Origin: Actinomycetes bacterium
Lineage (GTDB): Bacteria; Actinomycetota; Actinomycetes; Streptosporangiales; Streptosporangiaceae
NCBI GenBank assembly: GCA_025964635.1
Contig: JAOPYP010000748.1
Location: 1-29,514, forward strand
Direction: 5' to 3'
DNA length: 29,514 nt
Of the stretch, positions 14,674 to 21,561 are shown one piece after another. The notes under the pieces were generated by a model, which saw only the letters and a list, made by a program, of their open reading frames with translations, was not told the DNA's origin and did not search any database. Every line of letters begins with the position of its first letter. Positions within the stretch are counted from its first letter, which is position 1. The position numbers and the translations under genes were made by a program.

Positions 14674-17600
14674 TCATCCACAGGGCGGCGCGTAGCGCCG
14701 GCCGGGCAGGAAGTTCGCCCACTCCGTCCTGGTCAGCGGCTGCCCGGCGGTGGCGCACACCCCGGCGGCCGCCGCGCGGGCCTGGGTGTCCCACAGCCGG
14801 ACGGTGCCGTCCGCGCTGGCCCCGGCCAGGGTGGCGCCGCCCGCGCCGAAAGCCACCGAGTACACCGCCCGGGCCGGCCCGGTGAGCGAGGCGAGCAGGG
14901 CCGGCCGGGCCGGGTCCGTCACCTGCCACAGCCACGCGGTGCCGTCGGTCGCGCCGGCGGCGAGCGTGCGGCCGTCCGGGCTGAAGGTCACCGAGTACAC
15001 GTAGCCGGCCGGGCCGGTCAGCGCGGGGCCCAGCTGGACCGGACGGGCCAGGTCCGCGACGTTCCACAGCCGCACCCGCTCGTCCGAGCTGCCCACCGCG
15101 AGCGTCCGGCCGTCCGGGCTGAACGCCACCGAGATCGCGTAGCTCGCCAGGCCGCCCAGCCGGTGGCCGATCGGCACGGGACGGCGCGGATCGCTGATGT
15201 TCCACAGCCGGGCGAAGCCGTCCGCGCTGGCCGCCGCCAGCGTTTTCGCGTCCGGGCTGAACGCCACCGAGAACGCGATGGTGCGGGAGTCGGGCACGCT
15301 GGCCACCAGCCGGGGGCGGGCCGGGTCGGCGAGCGACCACAGCCGCACTGCGCCGTCGTCACCGCAGGTGGCCAGCAGGCGGCCGTCCGGGCTGAACGCG
15401 GCGAACTCCACCAGGTCCTTGCCGGAAGCCTGGTCCGTGATGGGCCCGCTGAGCGGGGCCAGCGCCCCGTCCGGAGCCACCCGCCAGAGCTGCATCACCC
15501 CGTCGCCGTATCCGGCCGCCAGGCTGGTGCCGGCCGCGGAGAACGCCACCGCGTTGACGATCGTGCCCGCCGGGCCGGGCGGGGCGGCCGCCGCGAGTTG
15601 CGTGCGCCGGGACGGGTTCCAGACCTGCAGGCTGGAGCCGCCGACCGCGAGGAGGCGGCCGCCCGGGCCGTACGCCACGCTGTTCACCGGCCCGCCGGCG
15701 CGCAGCACCGGGGTGGGCAGCACCCAGATCCGGACCAGGCCGTCCGCGTCCCCGGCCACCAGGTGACCTGCGCTGTCCCAGGCCAGCGAGGTCACCGGCT
15801 GCGGCTGCGGCAGGATCGCGCTCAGCGTCCGGGTGGCCAGGTTCCACACCAGCACCCGGTCGTCGCTGCTGCCTGCGGCCAGGCTGCGCCCGTCCGGGCT
15901 GAACGCGACCGCGTTCACCCAGTCCGTCGCGCCGGCCAGGGTGCCGTCCGGGACCGGCCGGGAGGGCCTGGTCACCGTCCACAGCCACACCGTGTTGTCC
16001 TGGCTGCCCGCGGCCAGCGTGCGGCCGTCCGGGCTGAACGCCACCGCGTACACGCCCTTGGCCGGCCCGGTCAGCGGCTGGCCCAGCGTCACCGGATGGG
16101 CGGGATCGGACACGTCGAACAGGCGGACGGTCTTGTCGGCGCTGCCCGCGGCGAGCGTGCGCCCGTCCGGGCTGAACGCCACCGACTGCACGTAGCCGGC
16201 CGGGCCGGTCAGCGGCTGGCCCAGCGCCGCCGGGCGGGCCGGATCGGCCAGGTTCCACAGCCGGACGGTGTCGTCGGCGCTGCCCGCGGCCAGCAGCGCA
16301 CCCTGGGGGCTGAACGCCAGCGAGTACACGGTGTTCGCCGGCCCGGTCAGGGGCACGCTGAGCCGGGCCGGGTGAGCCGGGTTCCGTACGTCCCACAGCA
16401 GCACGTCGCGCCCGGCCCCGGCGGCCGCGAGGAGATGACCGTCCGGGCTGAACGCCACCGAGTACAGCGGGTCCTTGCGGTTCTTGGGCAGCAGGGGCGC
16501 GCCGAGGGGGACCGGGTGGCCGGGCCGGGCCACGTCCCACAGCCGCAGGGTGCCGTCCGCGCCGGCCACCGCCAGGACGCGATGGCCGGGGCTGAGGCTG
16601 ACCGCCTCCACCACCCCCGCCGAATCGGAGAGCCGGGCCGCGGCCGGGCCGCCGGACGACTCCAGCAGGCTGGCCCGGGCCTCGGCGGTCGGCGCGATCC
16701 GGTAGGCGGCCAGGCTCAGCTGGGCCGCCAGCCCGGCGCTCTGCCCGCGCACCTGATCAGCCTCGATGGCCACTTCGCGTGACTGCGCGGTGTTCCTGGC
16801 CGCCGTCGCGTTGTCCCCGGCGCTGATCGCCGCCTCGCGCTGCCGGAAGGCGTACCCGGCCAGCGCGACGGTCACGACGACCAGCACGGTCAGCGCGGCG
16901 ACGAGGCGGCGCAGCCGCAGGGTGCGATTCCGTTCCGCGGCCTGCTGCAGTTGTTCCTGCACGGTCCCCGCATCCACGAACGCCCGGGTCAGCGTGCCCA
17001 GGCTGTCCCGGTTGACCGGGTCGGCGGCCCAGTCCCGGGCCAGCGCCAGCTGGCCGCCGCGGAGCAGGGCCGCGGGATCCCGCCCGGCCTCGTCCCAGGC
17101 CCGGGCGGCGTCGCTGAGCCGCCGCCGGACGCGCATGCCCTCCCGGTCGGCGTCGATCCAGCTGCGCAGCAGCGGCCACGCGGTCAGCAGGGCCTCGTGG
17201 GTGATCTGCGCGCTGTCCGCGTCCACGGTGATCAGCCGTTCCGCGACGAAACGGTCGAGCACCTCCCCGGGCGACGCGGCGTCGCCCGGCGCGTCGCGCA
17301 GTTCGGCCAGCCGCACCAAGCTGCGCGTCTCCGGCGCGTCGTCGGCCACGTACACCAGGCGCAGGAAGAGCCGCCGGGCGATCTCCCGTTCAGCCTCGCT
17401 CAGTGCCCCGTAGACCTGGTCGGCGGTCCGCGCGATCGCGTGCCGGATGCCCCCGCTGGCCTGATAGTCAGCCACCGTGAGCCGGCCTCCGTGGCTGCGC
17501 GACCAGGTGGTGAGCAGGGCGTGGGAGAGCAGTGGCAGCGCCCCGGCCTCGTGCGCGGCCCCCGGCGGGCCACCGTCGGGGGCATGCGGCGACAGGTCGC

Positions 17601-18759
17601 GGAGCAGCAGTTCGACCAGGCCCTCGTCCACGTCGAGCCGGGCCAGGTGGGCGGGCTCGACGATGGCGCGGCGTACCTCCTGCCGGGTCATCGGCACCAC
17701 CACGACCTGGTGTTCCTGAAGCGCCCGGGCCAGGTCCGGGTGCCGCAGCGCGCGGTCGTAGAAGTCAGCCCGGAGGGCCAGCACCACCACGGCCGGGCCC
17801 GTGAGCGCGCAGATGGCCGAGATGAAGCGAACCTGCTCCGCCTCGTCACGGCAGGCGGTGAATATTTCCTCAAATTGATCCACGACGATCAGCAGCCCAG
17901 GGTCGCCGCCGCCGGGGGTACCGGACGCCTCGCCGGGGTCACTGCCGCCGGACAGGAGCCGGGGTGCCTCACCCGGGTCACGGCGCAGGGCCGCCTCGAT
18001 GCGGCTGCTGTCCGCAGGCCCCGGCGGGTCACCCGGGCCGGGGCCGGCCATCTCCGGCCCGGCCATCTCCGGGCCGGCGGCGTCCGGGCCGGCCGGAGCC
18101 AGCCGGGCCAGCTGCCGGGCCAGCTCGCGAAGCGGCGTGGCGCCGGGCGTGAAGACGGCTAATCTGCGCCCGGGCCAGTCCGGCAGCGACGGGATCAGCC
18201 CGGCCCGCAGCAACGACGACTTGCCCGAGCCGGAGGACCCGACCACGGTCAGCGGCACCCCGGGAGTGGGAGCCGCGGTGGCCAGCGTGACCAGGCGGGC
18301 GGTGAGGTCTTCCCGGCCGAAGAACCAGGCCGCGTCCTCGGGCTGGAAACTGGCCAGGCCGCGGTAGGGCGCCGGGGTGGCGGCCGGCCGCCGCCCGGGC
18401 CCCCGGCGGATCCGGTTGAGCGCGCTCGTCCACTCGCCCAGCCGGCCGGGACGTTCCTCGCCGCAGACCCGGAGGATCTTCGGGAGCAGCCCGGGCAGGC
18501 TCGGCGGCGGCAGGTGACGACCCGCGAAATAGTCCCCCGCGGTACTGGCCGGGATGCCCACCGCCCGGGCCACCTCCCGCACGGTGAGCCCGGCCCGCTG
18601 CCGGGCCAGCGTCAGTTCCCGGCCGAAGTCCAGCGGGGTGGCGATACGCCCGGGGTCCGGATGCTCAGGATCACCGGCTGGTGCTGGAGGCGGTGGCGCC
18701 GGCGGTTCCGGCTCCTTGTCACGTGGGCCAGGTGCCCGCTGTCCCCCCTCGGTGGCCAC
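14674..18759 (-). CDS. HTH - STAND NTPase (nSTAND1) - transmembrane - 14x WD40 protein
   Basis: The 1361-aa protein has, in order: a charged Pro-rich lead, an XRE-type helix-turn-helix (about 43-86, LTVREVARAVGIPASTAGDY), and a STAND NTPase beginning PYRGLASFQPEDAAWFFGRE. Walker A is GSSGSGKSSLL (174-184) and Walker B LLIVVDQFEEIFT (289-301), with a Gly/Pro/Met low-complexity insert between them. A winged-helix-like ITHEALLTAWPLLRSWID part follows, then one membrane helix (about 619-638) and 14 WD40 repeats (about 700-1325), enough for two seven-bladed propellers. Arg residues just before the helix predict cytoplasmic HTH/NTPase and external WD40. STAND proteins are ligand-triggered oligomerising switches; the ligand is unknown. 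I chose GTG 18759 because GGAGGGGG lies 5 nt upstream. In-frame starts at 18822 and 18951 lack good signals and conserved residues. Confidence 0.88.
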   Translation of the reverse strand: MATEGGQRAPGPRDKEPEPPAPPPPAPAGDPEHPDPGRIATPLDFGRELTLARQRAGLTVREVARAVGIPASTAGDYFAGRHLPPPSLPGLLPKILRVCGEERPGRLGEWTSALNRIRRGPGRRPAATPAPYRGLASFQPEDAAWFFGREDLTARLVTLATAAPTPGVPLTVVGSSGSGKSSLLRAGLIPSLPDWPGRRLAVFTPGATPLRELARQLARLAPAGPDAAGPEMAGPEMAGPGPGDPPGPADSSRIEAALRRDPGEAPRLLSGGSDPGEASGTPGGGDPGLLIVVDQFEEIFTACRDEAEQVRFISAICALTGPAVVVLALRADFYDRALRHPDLARALQEHQVVVVPMTRQEVRRAIVEPAHLARLDVDEGLVELLLRDLSPHAPDGGPPGAAHEAGALPLLSHALLTTWSRSHGGRLTVADYQASGGIRHAIARTADQVYGALSEAEREIARRLFLRLVYVADDAPETRSLVRLAELRDAPGDAASPGEVLDRFVAERLITVDADSAQITHEALLTAWPLLRSWIDADREGMRVRRRLSDAARAWDEAGRDPAALLRGGQLALARDWAADPVNRDSLGTLTRAFVDAGTVQEQLQQAAERNRTLRLRRLVAALTVLVVVTVALAGYAFRQREAAISAGDNATAARNTAQSREVAIEADQVRGQSAGLAAQLSLAAYRIAPTAEARASLLESSGGPAAARLSDSAGVVEAVSLSPGHRVLAVAGADGTLRLWDVARPGHPVPLGAPLLPKNRKDPLYSVAFSPDGHLLAAAGAGRDVLLWDVRNPAHPARLSVPLTGPANTVYSLAFSPQGALLAAGSADDTVRLWNLADPARPAALGQPLTGPAGYVQSVAFSPDGRTLAAGSADKTVRLFDVSDPAHPVTLGQPLTGPAKGVYAVAFSPDGRTLAAGSQDNTVWLWTVTRPSRPVPDGTLAGATDWVNAVAFSPDGRSLAAGSSDDRVLVWNLATRTLSAILPQPQPVTSLAWDSAGHLVAGDADGLVRIWVLPTPVLRAGGPVNSVAYGPGGRLLAVGGSSLQVWNPSRRTQLAAAAPPGPAGTIVNAVAFSAAGTSLAAGYGDGVMQLWRVAPDGALAPLSGPITDQASGKDLVEFAAFSPDGRLLATCGDDGAVRLWSLADPARPRLVASVPDSRTIAFSVAFSPDAKTLAAASADGFARLWNISDPRRPVPIGHRLGGLASYAISVAFSPDGRTLAVGSSDERVRLWNVADLARPVQLGPALTGPAGYVYSVTFSPDGRTLAAGATDGTAWLWQVTDPARPALLASLTGPARAVYSVAFGAGGATLAGASADGTVRLWDTQARAAAAGVCATAGQPLTRTEWANFLPGRRYAPPCG

Positions 18760-18842
18760 GTCATCCCCCTCCGGATCGACGGCCACGGGTGCGCTGACTG
18801 CTCGCCGTCCCGCTGTCTGCATGACTCCTGGGGGCCGCGCTG

Positions 18843-18870
18843 AGTTGACATCTGAGCCGGAATCCGTCAA
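18843..18870 (-). promoter_or_regulatory. Possible promoter of the STAND-WD40 gene
   Basis: On the minus strand, TTGACG (18870-18865) and TCAACT (18848-18843) are separated by 16 nt. This resembles a housekeeping -35 with a weak -10, and would put transcription about 75 nt before the chosen GTG. The same bases form the inverted repeat TTGAC/GTCAA, which could instead be an operator. Weak evidence. Confidence 0.28.
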
Positions 18871-19015
18871 ATCAGCAGGTGACGACCGGGCTGTCCGACC
18901 TTGTCCGAGGGTTATCCGTGCCCCGGCGCGCGGCCGGGCCGCCCCGGACACTTAGGGGCATCGGGCCCTGGGCCCGCCCGGCGTGCGGGTGGCCCCAGGT
19001 GAGGGGGCACGCAAC

Positions 19016-19044
19016 GTCCCCACGCCTGGCGCGGGCGTGGGGAC
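19016..19044 (-). terminator. 11-bp perfect hairpin, second stem after the dsbA-like gene
   Basis: GTCCCCACGCC and GGCGTGGGGAC pair perfectly around a 7-nt loop. It lies 2 nt from the larger 21-bp stem and would be the second of two tandem hairpins on the minus strand. No T-tract is visible. Confidence 0.45.
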
Positions 19045-19046
19045 AC

Positions 19047-19109
19047 CCATCCCGGTCCCGTTCGGCGAGCATTTGGGGGGTAGGGGGCCGCCGAACGGGA
19101 CCGGGATGG
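19047..19109 (-). repeat. Perfect 21-bp inverted repeat with a 21-nt G-rich loop (probable terminator)
   Basis: The left arm 19047-19067 (starting CCATCCCGG, ending TTCGGCG) and the right arm 19089-19109 are exact reverse complements. The loop 19068-19088 contains GGGGGGTAGGGGG on the plus strand. The right arm begins 5 nt beyond the dsbA-like stop codon on the minus strand, so a terminator role is likely. The arm is unusually long and perfect, with an equally long loop. A miniature repeat element or a regulatory RNA structure are alternatives. Confidence 0.6.
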
Positions 19110-19114
19110 CCTGA

Positions 19115-19768
19115 TCAGGAGCGGCCCGGCACCAGCCGCTCGTCCCAGGCTCGCTGCAGGGCCGCGAGCAGCGTGTCCACCGGCTGGGCCCCGGCCACGC
19201 CGTAGCGGCGGTCGATCACGAAGAACGGCACGCCGGTCGCACCCAGCCCGGCCGCCTCCCGCCCCTCGTCCGCCACCCGGTCCGCGTACCGGCGGGACAG
19301 CAGCGCCTCGCGCGCGTCCTCCGGGTCCAGGCCGATCTCGCCGGCCAGGCTGACCAGGTCCTCCACCGAGAAGATGGGCCGCGCCTCGCCGAAGTAGGCG
19401 GTGAACAGGCGGTCCCACGCCTGGGCCTGCTTACCCTGATCGGCCGCGTACGCGAGCAATTCGTGGGCCAGCGCGGTGCTGCCCACCTGGTTGTCCAGGA
19501 CGTGGTAGGGGCGCAGGCCCTCGCTGTCCGCCAGACCCTCGACCCGCCGGGTCATGGCGTCGATCTGCCCGTCGTCCAGCCCCTTCTTCCGGAGCATGTC
19601 CCGGACCGGCTCACTCGATCCAGCCGGCGCTCCCGGGTCCAGCTGGAAGGAATGGTGGGTCACCTGCACCTCGTCGCGGTGCGGGAAGCGCTCCAGCGCC
19701 GCCTCCAGCCGGTGGTTGCCCAGACCGCACCACGGGCAGATGACATCCGCCCACACCTCAACCTGCAT
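19115..19768 (-). CDS. DsbA family oxidoreductase, FrnE-like
   Basis: The 217-aa protein is a thioredoxin-fold DsbA-family protein of the cytoplasmic FrnE/polyketide-cyclisation type. It starts MQVEVWADVICPWCGLGNHR with the CPWC redox motif at residues 11-14. A helical insert with SSEPVRDMLRKKGLDDGQID and VLDNQVGSTALAHELLAYA follows, then the cis-Pro region GLGATGVPFFVIDRRYGVAGAQ and the usual DTLLAALQRAWDE end. There is no signal peptide, so it acts in the cytoplasm, as FrnE homologues do, in disulfide exchange or isomerisation. ATG 19768 has GGAGGGC at 6-nt spacing. The frame stays open upstream but without conserved residues. Its neighbours are separated by large structured gaps, so it is probably a single-gene transcript. 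Confidence 0.92.
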   Translation of the reverse strand: MQVEVWADVICPWCGLGNHRLEAALERFPHRDEVQVTHHSFQLDPGAPAGSSEPVRDMLRKKGLDDGQIDAMTRRVEGLADSEGLRPYHVLDNQVGSTALAHELLAYAADQGKQAQAWDRLFTAYFGEARPIFSVEDLVSLAGEIGLDPEDAREALLSRRYADRVADEGREAAGLGATGVPFFVIDRRYGVAGAQPVDTLLAALQRAWDERLVPGRS

Positions 19769-20159
19769 CCGTGCCCTCCACATGTCCGTGCTCCGTGGTC
19801 TCCTACAACGGGCAGGTGCGCGGAAGCCTTCCCGCGATGACCGGCGGGGCACGGCCGGGCCAGGGCGCTGTCGCCCGGGCCCGGGCCTGCGCCCAGGGGA
19901 CAGCGCCAGTAGCTGCTGCGGACCCTCACCAACTGTTGCCCCCCGGGACTCTTCCAGCGCGCCGTCGGCCGAGGTAACGTTCAAGCGGGTCCCGGGCCGA
20001 TGACCCACCGAAGAGCCACTGCTGAGGGTGTGAGGTGGCCGCGCAGGTTGGCCTTGGCCGCGCAGACGTTCCCTCCTTCGTCACTCCCCGGGACCCGCCA
20101 GCTCACCGCACGGCCCGCGCCGTGCGGGACGACGACGAGGGCGGATTGGCGGGCCGGGC
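19769..20159. other. 391-nt structured noncoding region between dsbA-like and nitrile hydratase-like genes
   Basis: Both flanking genes point away from this stretch, so it must hold both promoters. No credible coding frame is present. It contains a perfect 9-bp inverted repeat GGCGCTGTC/GACAGCGCC (19864-19872 and 19899-19907), and a perfect 12-bp repeat GCGGGTCCCGGG/CCCGGGACCCGC (19985-19996 and 20087-20098) enclosing 90 nt. That 90 nt holds two direct copies of TGGCCGCGCAG (20036 and 20055). A 9-bp hairpin follows at 20106-20127. The arrangement looks like a folded leader RNA, but it matches no riboswitch class I can name. Confidence 0.5.
20106..20127 (+). promoter_or_regulatory. Hairpin in the leader of the nitrile hydratase-like operon
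   Basis: CCGCACGGC-CCGC-GCCGTGCGG is a perfect 9-bp stem with a 4-nt loop, 33 nt before the first start codon. It could be an attenuator or part of a larger folded leader. Confidence 0.35.
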
Positions 20160-20438
20160 GTGAGCCGTGGGCACGACATTGGCGGCCAGACCGGGTTCGG
20201 CCCGGTCCCGCTGGGCGAGGACGGCCAGCCCTTCGAGCACGACTGGGAGGCCCGGGTCTACGCGCTGAACGGCGTGCTCCGGGCGCGTGGCCTTTACAGC
20301 GTGGACGAGTTCCGGGACGCCATCGAGCGGATCCCGCCCCAGGAGTACCTCGGGCTGAGCTACTACGAACGCTGGCTGCGCGCGATCGAGACGGTCCTGG
20401 TCGAGAAGGACCTGCTCGCTGTCCTGGAGACCGGGTGA
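20160..20438 (+). CDS. Nitrile hydratase beta-like subunit, N-terminal half (thiocyanate hydrolase beta-like)
   Basis: The 92-aa protein corresponds to the N-terminal half of nitrile hydratase beta. It has HDIGGQTGFGPV near the start, FEHDWEARVYAL, VDEFRDAIERIPPQEYLGLS and YYERWLRAIETVLVEKDLL, all standard for that part. In ordinary nitrile hydratases this is fused to a C-terminal SH3-like half; here the protein stops and the next gene supplies it. In thiocyanate hydrolase the equivalent is the separate beta subunit, and toyocamycin nitrile hydratase also has three subunits. Nitrile hydratase accessory proteins share this fold too, but the neighbouring genes make a structural subunit more likely. 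The GTG start has only a weak, distant purine-rich stretch. The stop overlaps the next start as GTGA. Confidence 0.85.
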   Translation: MSRGHDIGGQTGFGPVPLGEDGQPFEHDWEARVYALNGVLRARGLYSVDEFRDAIERIPPQEYLGLSYYERWLRAIETVLVEKDLLAVLETG

Positions 20439-20704
20439 CGCTGAGCCCGGGGACGCGGGTCCGGGCCCGGCTGGCCGATCCGGACCACCACACCCGGGTG
20501 CCGGGCTACGTGCGCGGGCAGACCGGGGAGGTGGTCGAGGCGGCAGGTCAGTGGCCGCTGCCCGATGACCGGGCCCGGGGTATCACGCCGCCCCGGGTGG
20601 AGACGGTCTACTCGGTGCGGTTCCCCGCCGCCGGGCTGTGGGGCAGCGGGACACACTGGGTCGTGGTGGATCTGTGGGAGTCCTACCTGGAGGAGGCCGG
20701 CTGA
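20435..20704 (+). CDS. Nitrile hydratase beta-like subunit, C-terminal SH3-like half (thiocyanate hydrolase alpha-like)
   Basis: The 89-aa protein matches the C-terminal SH3-like barrel of nitrile hydratase beta. Visible segments are LSPGTRVRAR, HTRVPGYVRGQTGEVVEAAG (the family's TRxPxYxRGxxGxV), the variable loop, VETVYSVRFPAAGLWG and VVVDLWESYLE. This half packs against the metal-binding alpha subunit. The GTG start overlaps the upstream stop by 4 nt and its own stop overlaps the next ATG by 1 nt (TGATG), so the three genes are translationally coupled. It reads in a different frame from the upstream gene. The overlap has clear start and stop signals, so I treat the split as natural and not as a frameshift. 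Confidence 0.85.
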   Translation: MTLSPGTRVRARLADPDHHTRVPGYVRGQTGEVVEAAGQWPLPDDRARGITPPRVETVYSVRFPAAGLWGSGTHWVVVDLWESYLEEAG

Positions 20705-21294
20705 TGGGAGCGGGGCACGCCGAGCAGCCGGCGGCCGTCCGTGTGCGCCACCTGGAGGAGCGGGTGCTCGCCGCCGGGCTGGCCTCGGACGGGGAGATGG
20801 ACGCCGTCCTGGCCCGGCTGTACGCTCACGCGTCGCCGCTGAACGGGGCCCGCATCGTGGCCCGGGCCTGGTCCGATCCCGGCTACGCGGCCCGGCTCCT
20901 GGCGGACGGCAACGCGGCCGCGGCGGAGCTGGGCTTCGATACCGCGCACGCGGGCAGCGGGTACCGGCTCAAGGCCGTGGCCAACACCCCGGGCGCGCAC
21001 AACATGATCGTCTGCACGCTGTGCTCCTGCTATCCGGTGTCGCTGCTCGGTCCCTCGCCCAGCTGGTACAAGAGCCTGCCCTACCGCTCACGGGCGGTCC
21101 GCGAGCCGCGTGCGGTGCTGGCCGAGTTCGGGTTGGACCTCCCGCCGGACACCCAGATCGTGGTGTGGGACGCGAGCGCCGAGAACCGCTTCCTGGTTCT
21201 GCCCGCCCGCCCGGCGGGGACCGACGGCCTGGCCGAGAAGGAACTCGCCGCCCTGGTCACCCGCAACGGGCTGATCGGCACGGCGGCGGTCTGA
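20704..21294 (+). CDS. Cobalt-type nitrile hydratase alpha-like catalytic subunit (thiocyanate hydrolase gamma-like)
   Basis: The 196-aa protein carries the metal site VCTLCSCYP with Cys104, Cys107 and Cys109. The Thr in CTLCSC marks cobalt enzymes (iron types have Ser). Two of the cysteines become oxidised to sulfinic and sulfenic acids in this family. Downstream segments WYKSLPYRSRAVREPRAVLA, EFGLDLPPD, VVWDASAENRFLVLPARPAG and a final VTRNGLIGT are typical. The enzyme adds water to nitriles (R-CN to amide) or, in thiocyanate hydrolase, splits SCN-. The residue after CYP is Val, where many nitrile hydratases have Trp, so the substrate pocket may differ. No cobalt-insertion helper gene is seen nearby. 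A GC-rich stem (GGGCC-CCG-GGCCC) follows the stop. Confidence 0.92.
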   Translation: MGAGHAEQPAAVRVRHLEERVLAAGLASDGEMDAVLARLYAHASPLNGARIVARAWSDPGYAARLLADGNAAAAELGFDTAHAGSGYRLKAVANTPGAHNMIVCTLCSCYPVSLLGPSPSWYKSLPYRSRAVREPRAVLAEFGLDLPPDTQIVVWDASAENRFLVLPARPAGTDGLAEKELAALVTRNGLIGTAAV

Positions 21295-21347
21295 CCCCCG
21301 GGCCCCGGGCCCCCGGGTGCGGCACTGTGCGAACGGACCACGCGTTC
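21294..21347 (+). terminator. GC-rich stems after the nitrile hydratase-like operon
   Basis: Repeated CCCGGG/GGGCCC palindromes (21295-21318) begin right after the alpha stop codon, and GAACG-N7-CGTTC follows at 21331-21347. They can fold into one or two short stems. A T-tract is missing. Terminator role inferred from position. Confidence 0.35.
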
Positions 21348-21443
21348 GATCACTCCCGGGCGGGTATGCCAGATTCGAGGCCATCTGTCCTGGCCGCTGG
21401 ACAACTTTCGGCCGCGCGCCCGCGCGGAAACTGGGGGAGTGCC

Positions 21444-21542
21444 ATGAAGCTGCTGGCTGCCGTGATCATCGCGGCCGTGCTCGGCGCGATCGTCGTCAAC
21501 CGCGATGACATCATGCGATACGTGAAGATGCGCCAGATGTAA
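21444..21542 (+). CDS. 32-aa single-helix membrane peptide (DUF6893-like)
   Basis: The 32-aa product MKLLAAVIIAAVLGAIVV-NRDDIMRYVKMRQM has one N-terminal hydrophobic helix of about 17 residues. A basic amphipathic tail with NRDDIMRYVKMR follows, so the tail probably faces the cytoplasm. GGGGAG stands 5 nt before the ATG. It resembles the very short actinobacterial proteins annotated as DUF6893 (hydrophobic helix, then NRxDIxRYxKxRxM). That assignment is from memory and unconfirmed. It ends 19 nt before the Xi-class GST-like gene, so the two are likely cotranscribed. Function is unknown. Confidence 0.6.
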   Translation: MKLLAAVIIAAVLGAIVVNRDDIMRYVKMRQM

Positions 21543-21561
21543 CCAGACAGGGAAAGGTGAC

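Larger units (their letters stand above)
18760..19114. other. 355-nt structured intergenic stretch between dsbA-like gene and STAND gene
   Basis: No gene with a usable start is seen. The stretch holds the possible STAND promoter (18843-18870), a short GGGCC-CTG-GGCCC stem near 18963, an 11-bp hairpin (19016-19044) and a perfect 21-bp hairpin (19047-19109). The density of perfect inverted repeats is higher than elsewhere in the window. Confidence 0.55.

Noticed and set aside
14700..16600. Tandem repeats in DNA that might suggest a CRISPR array or satellite
   Set aside because: The periodic GTCCGGGCTGAACGCCACCG-type repeats are codons of WD40 blades (FSPDGRTL) at about 135-nt intervals, with varied spacers that are themselves coding.
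12967..16782. A 1271-codon open frame on the plus strand
   Set aside because: It is antisense to polX and the STAND-WD40 gene, which have complete catalytic motifs. Its translation is Arg/Gly/His/Val-rich with no domain. Long antisense frames are expected at this GC content.
18760..18951. N-terminal extension of the STAND-WD40 protein to GTG 18951
   Set aside because: The added 64 residues are not conserved in character and no ribosome binding site precedes 18951. GTG 18759 has a clear one.
19981..20100. Cobalamin riboswitch before the cobalt enzyme genes
   Set aside because: GCCACTG is present, but the other conserved boxes, including the AGYCAGGAGACCTGCC-type B12 box, are not recognisable. 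I report only an unassigned structured region.
20000..20434. Upstream extension of the middle nitrile hydratase-like gene from ATG 20000
   Set aside because: The extra 145 residues overlap the N-terminal-half gene in another frame and look like random Arg/Gly/Pro-rich translation. The GTG at 20435 gives the expected SH3-like domain.
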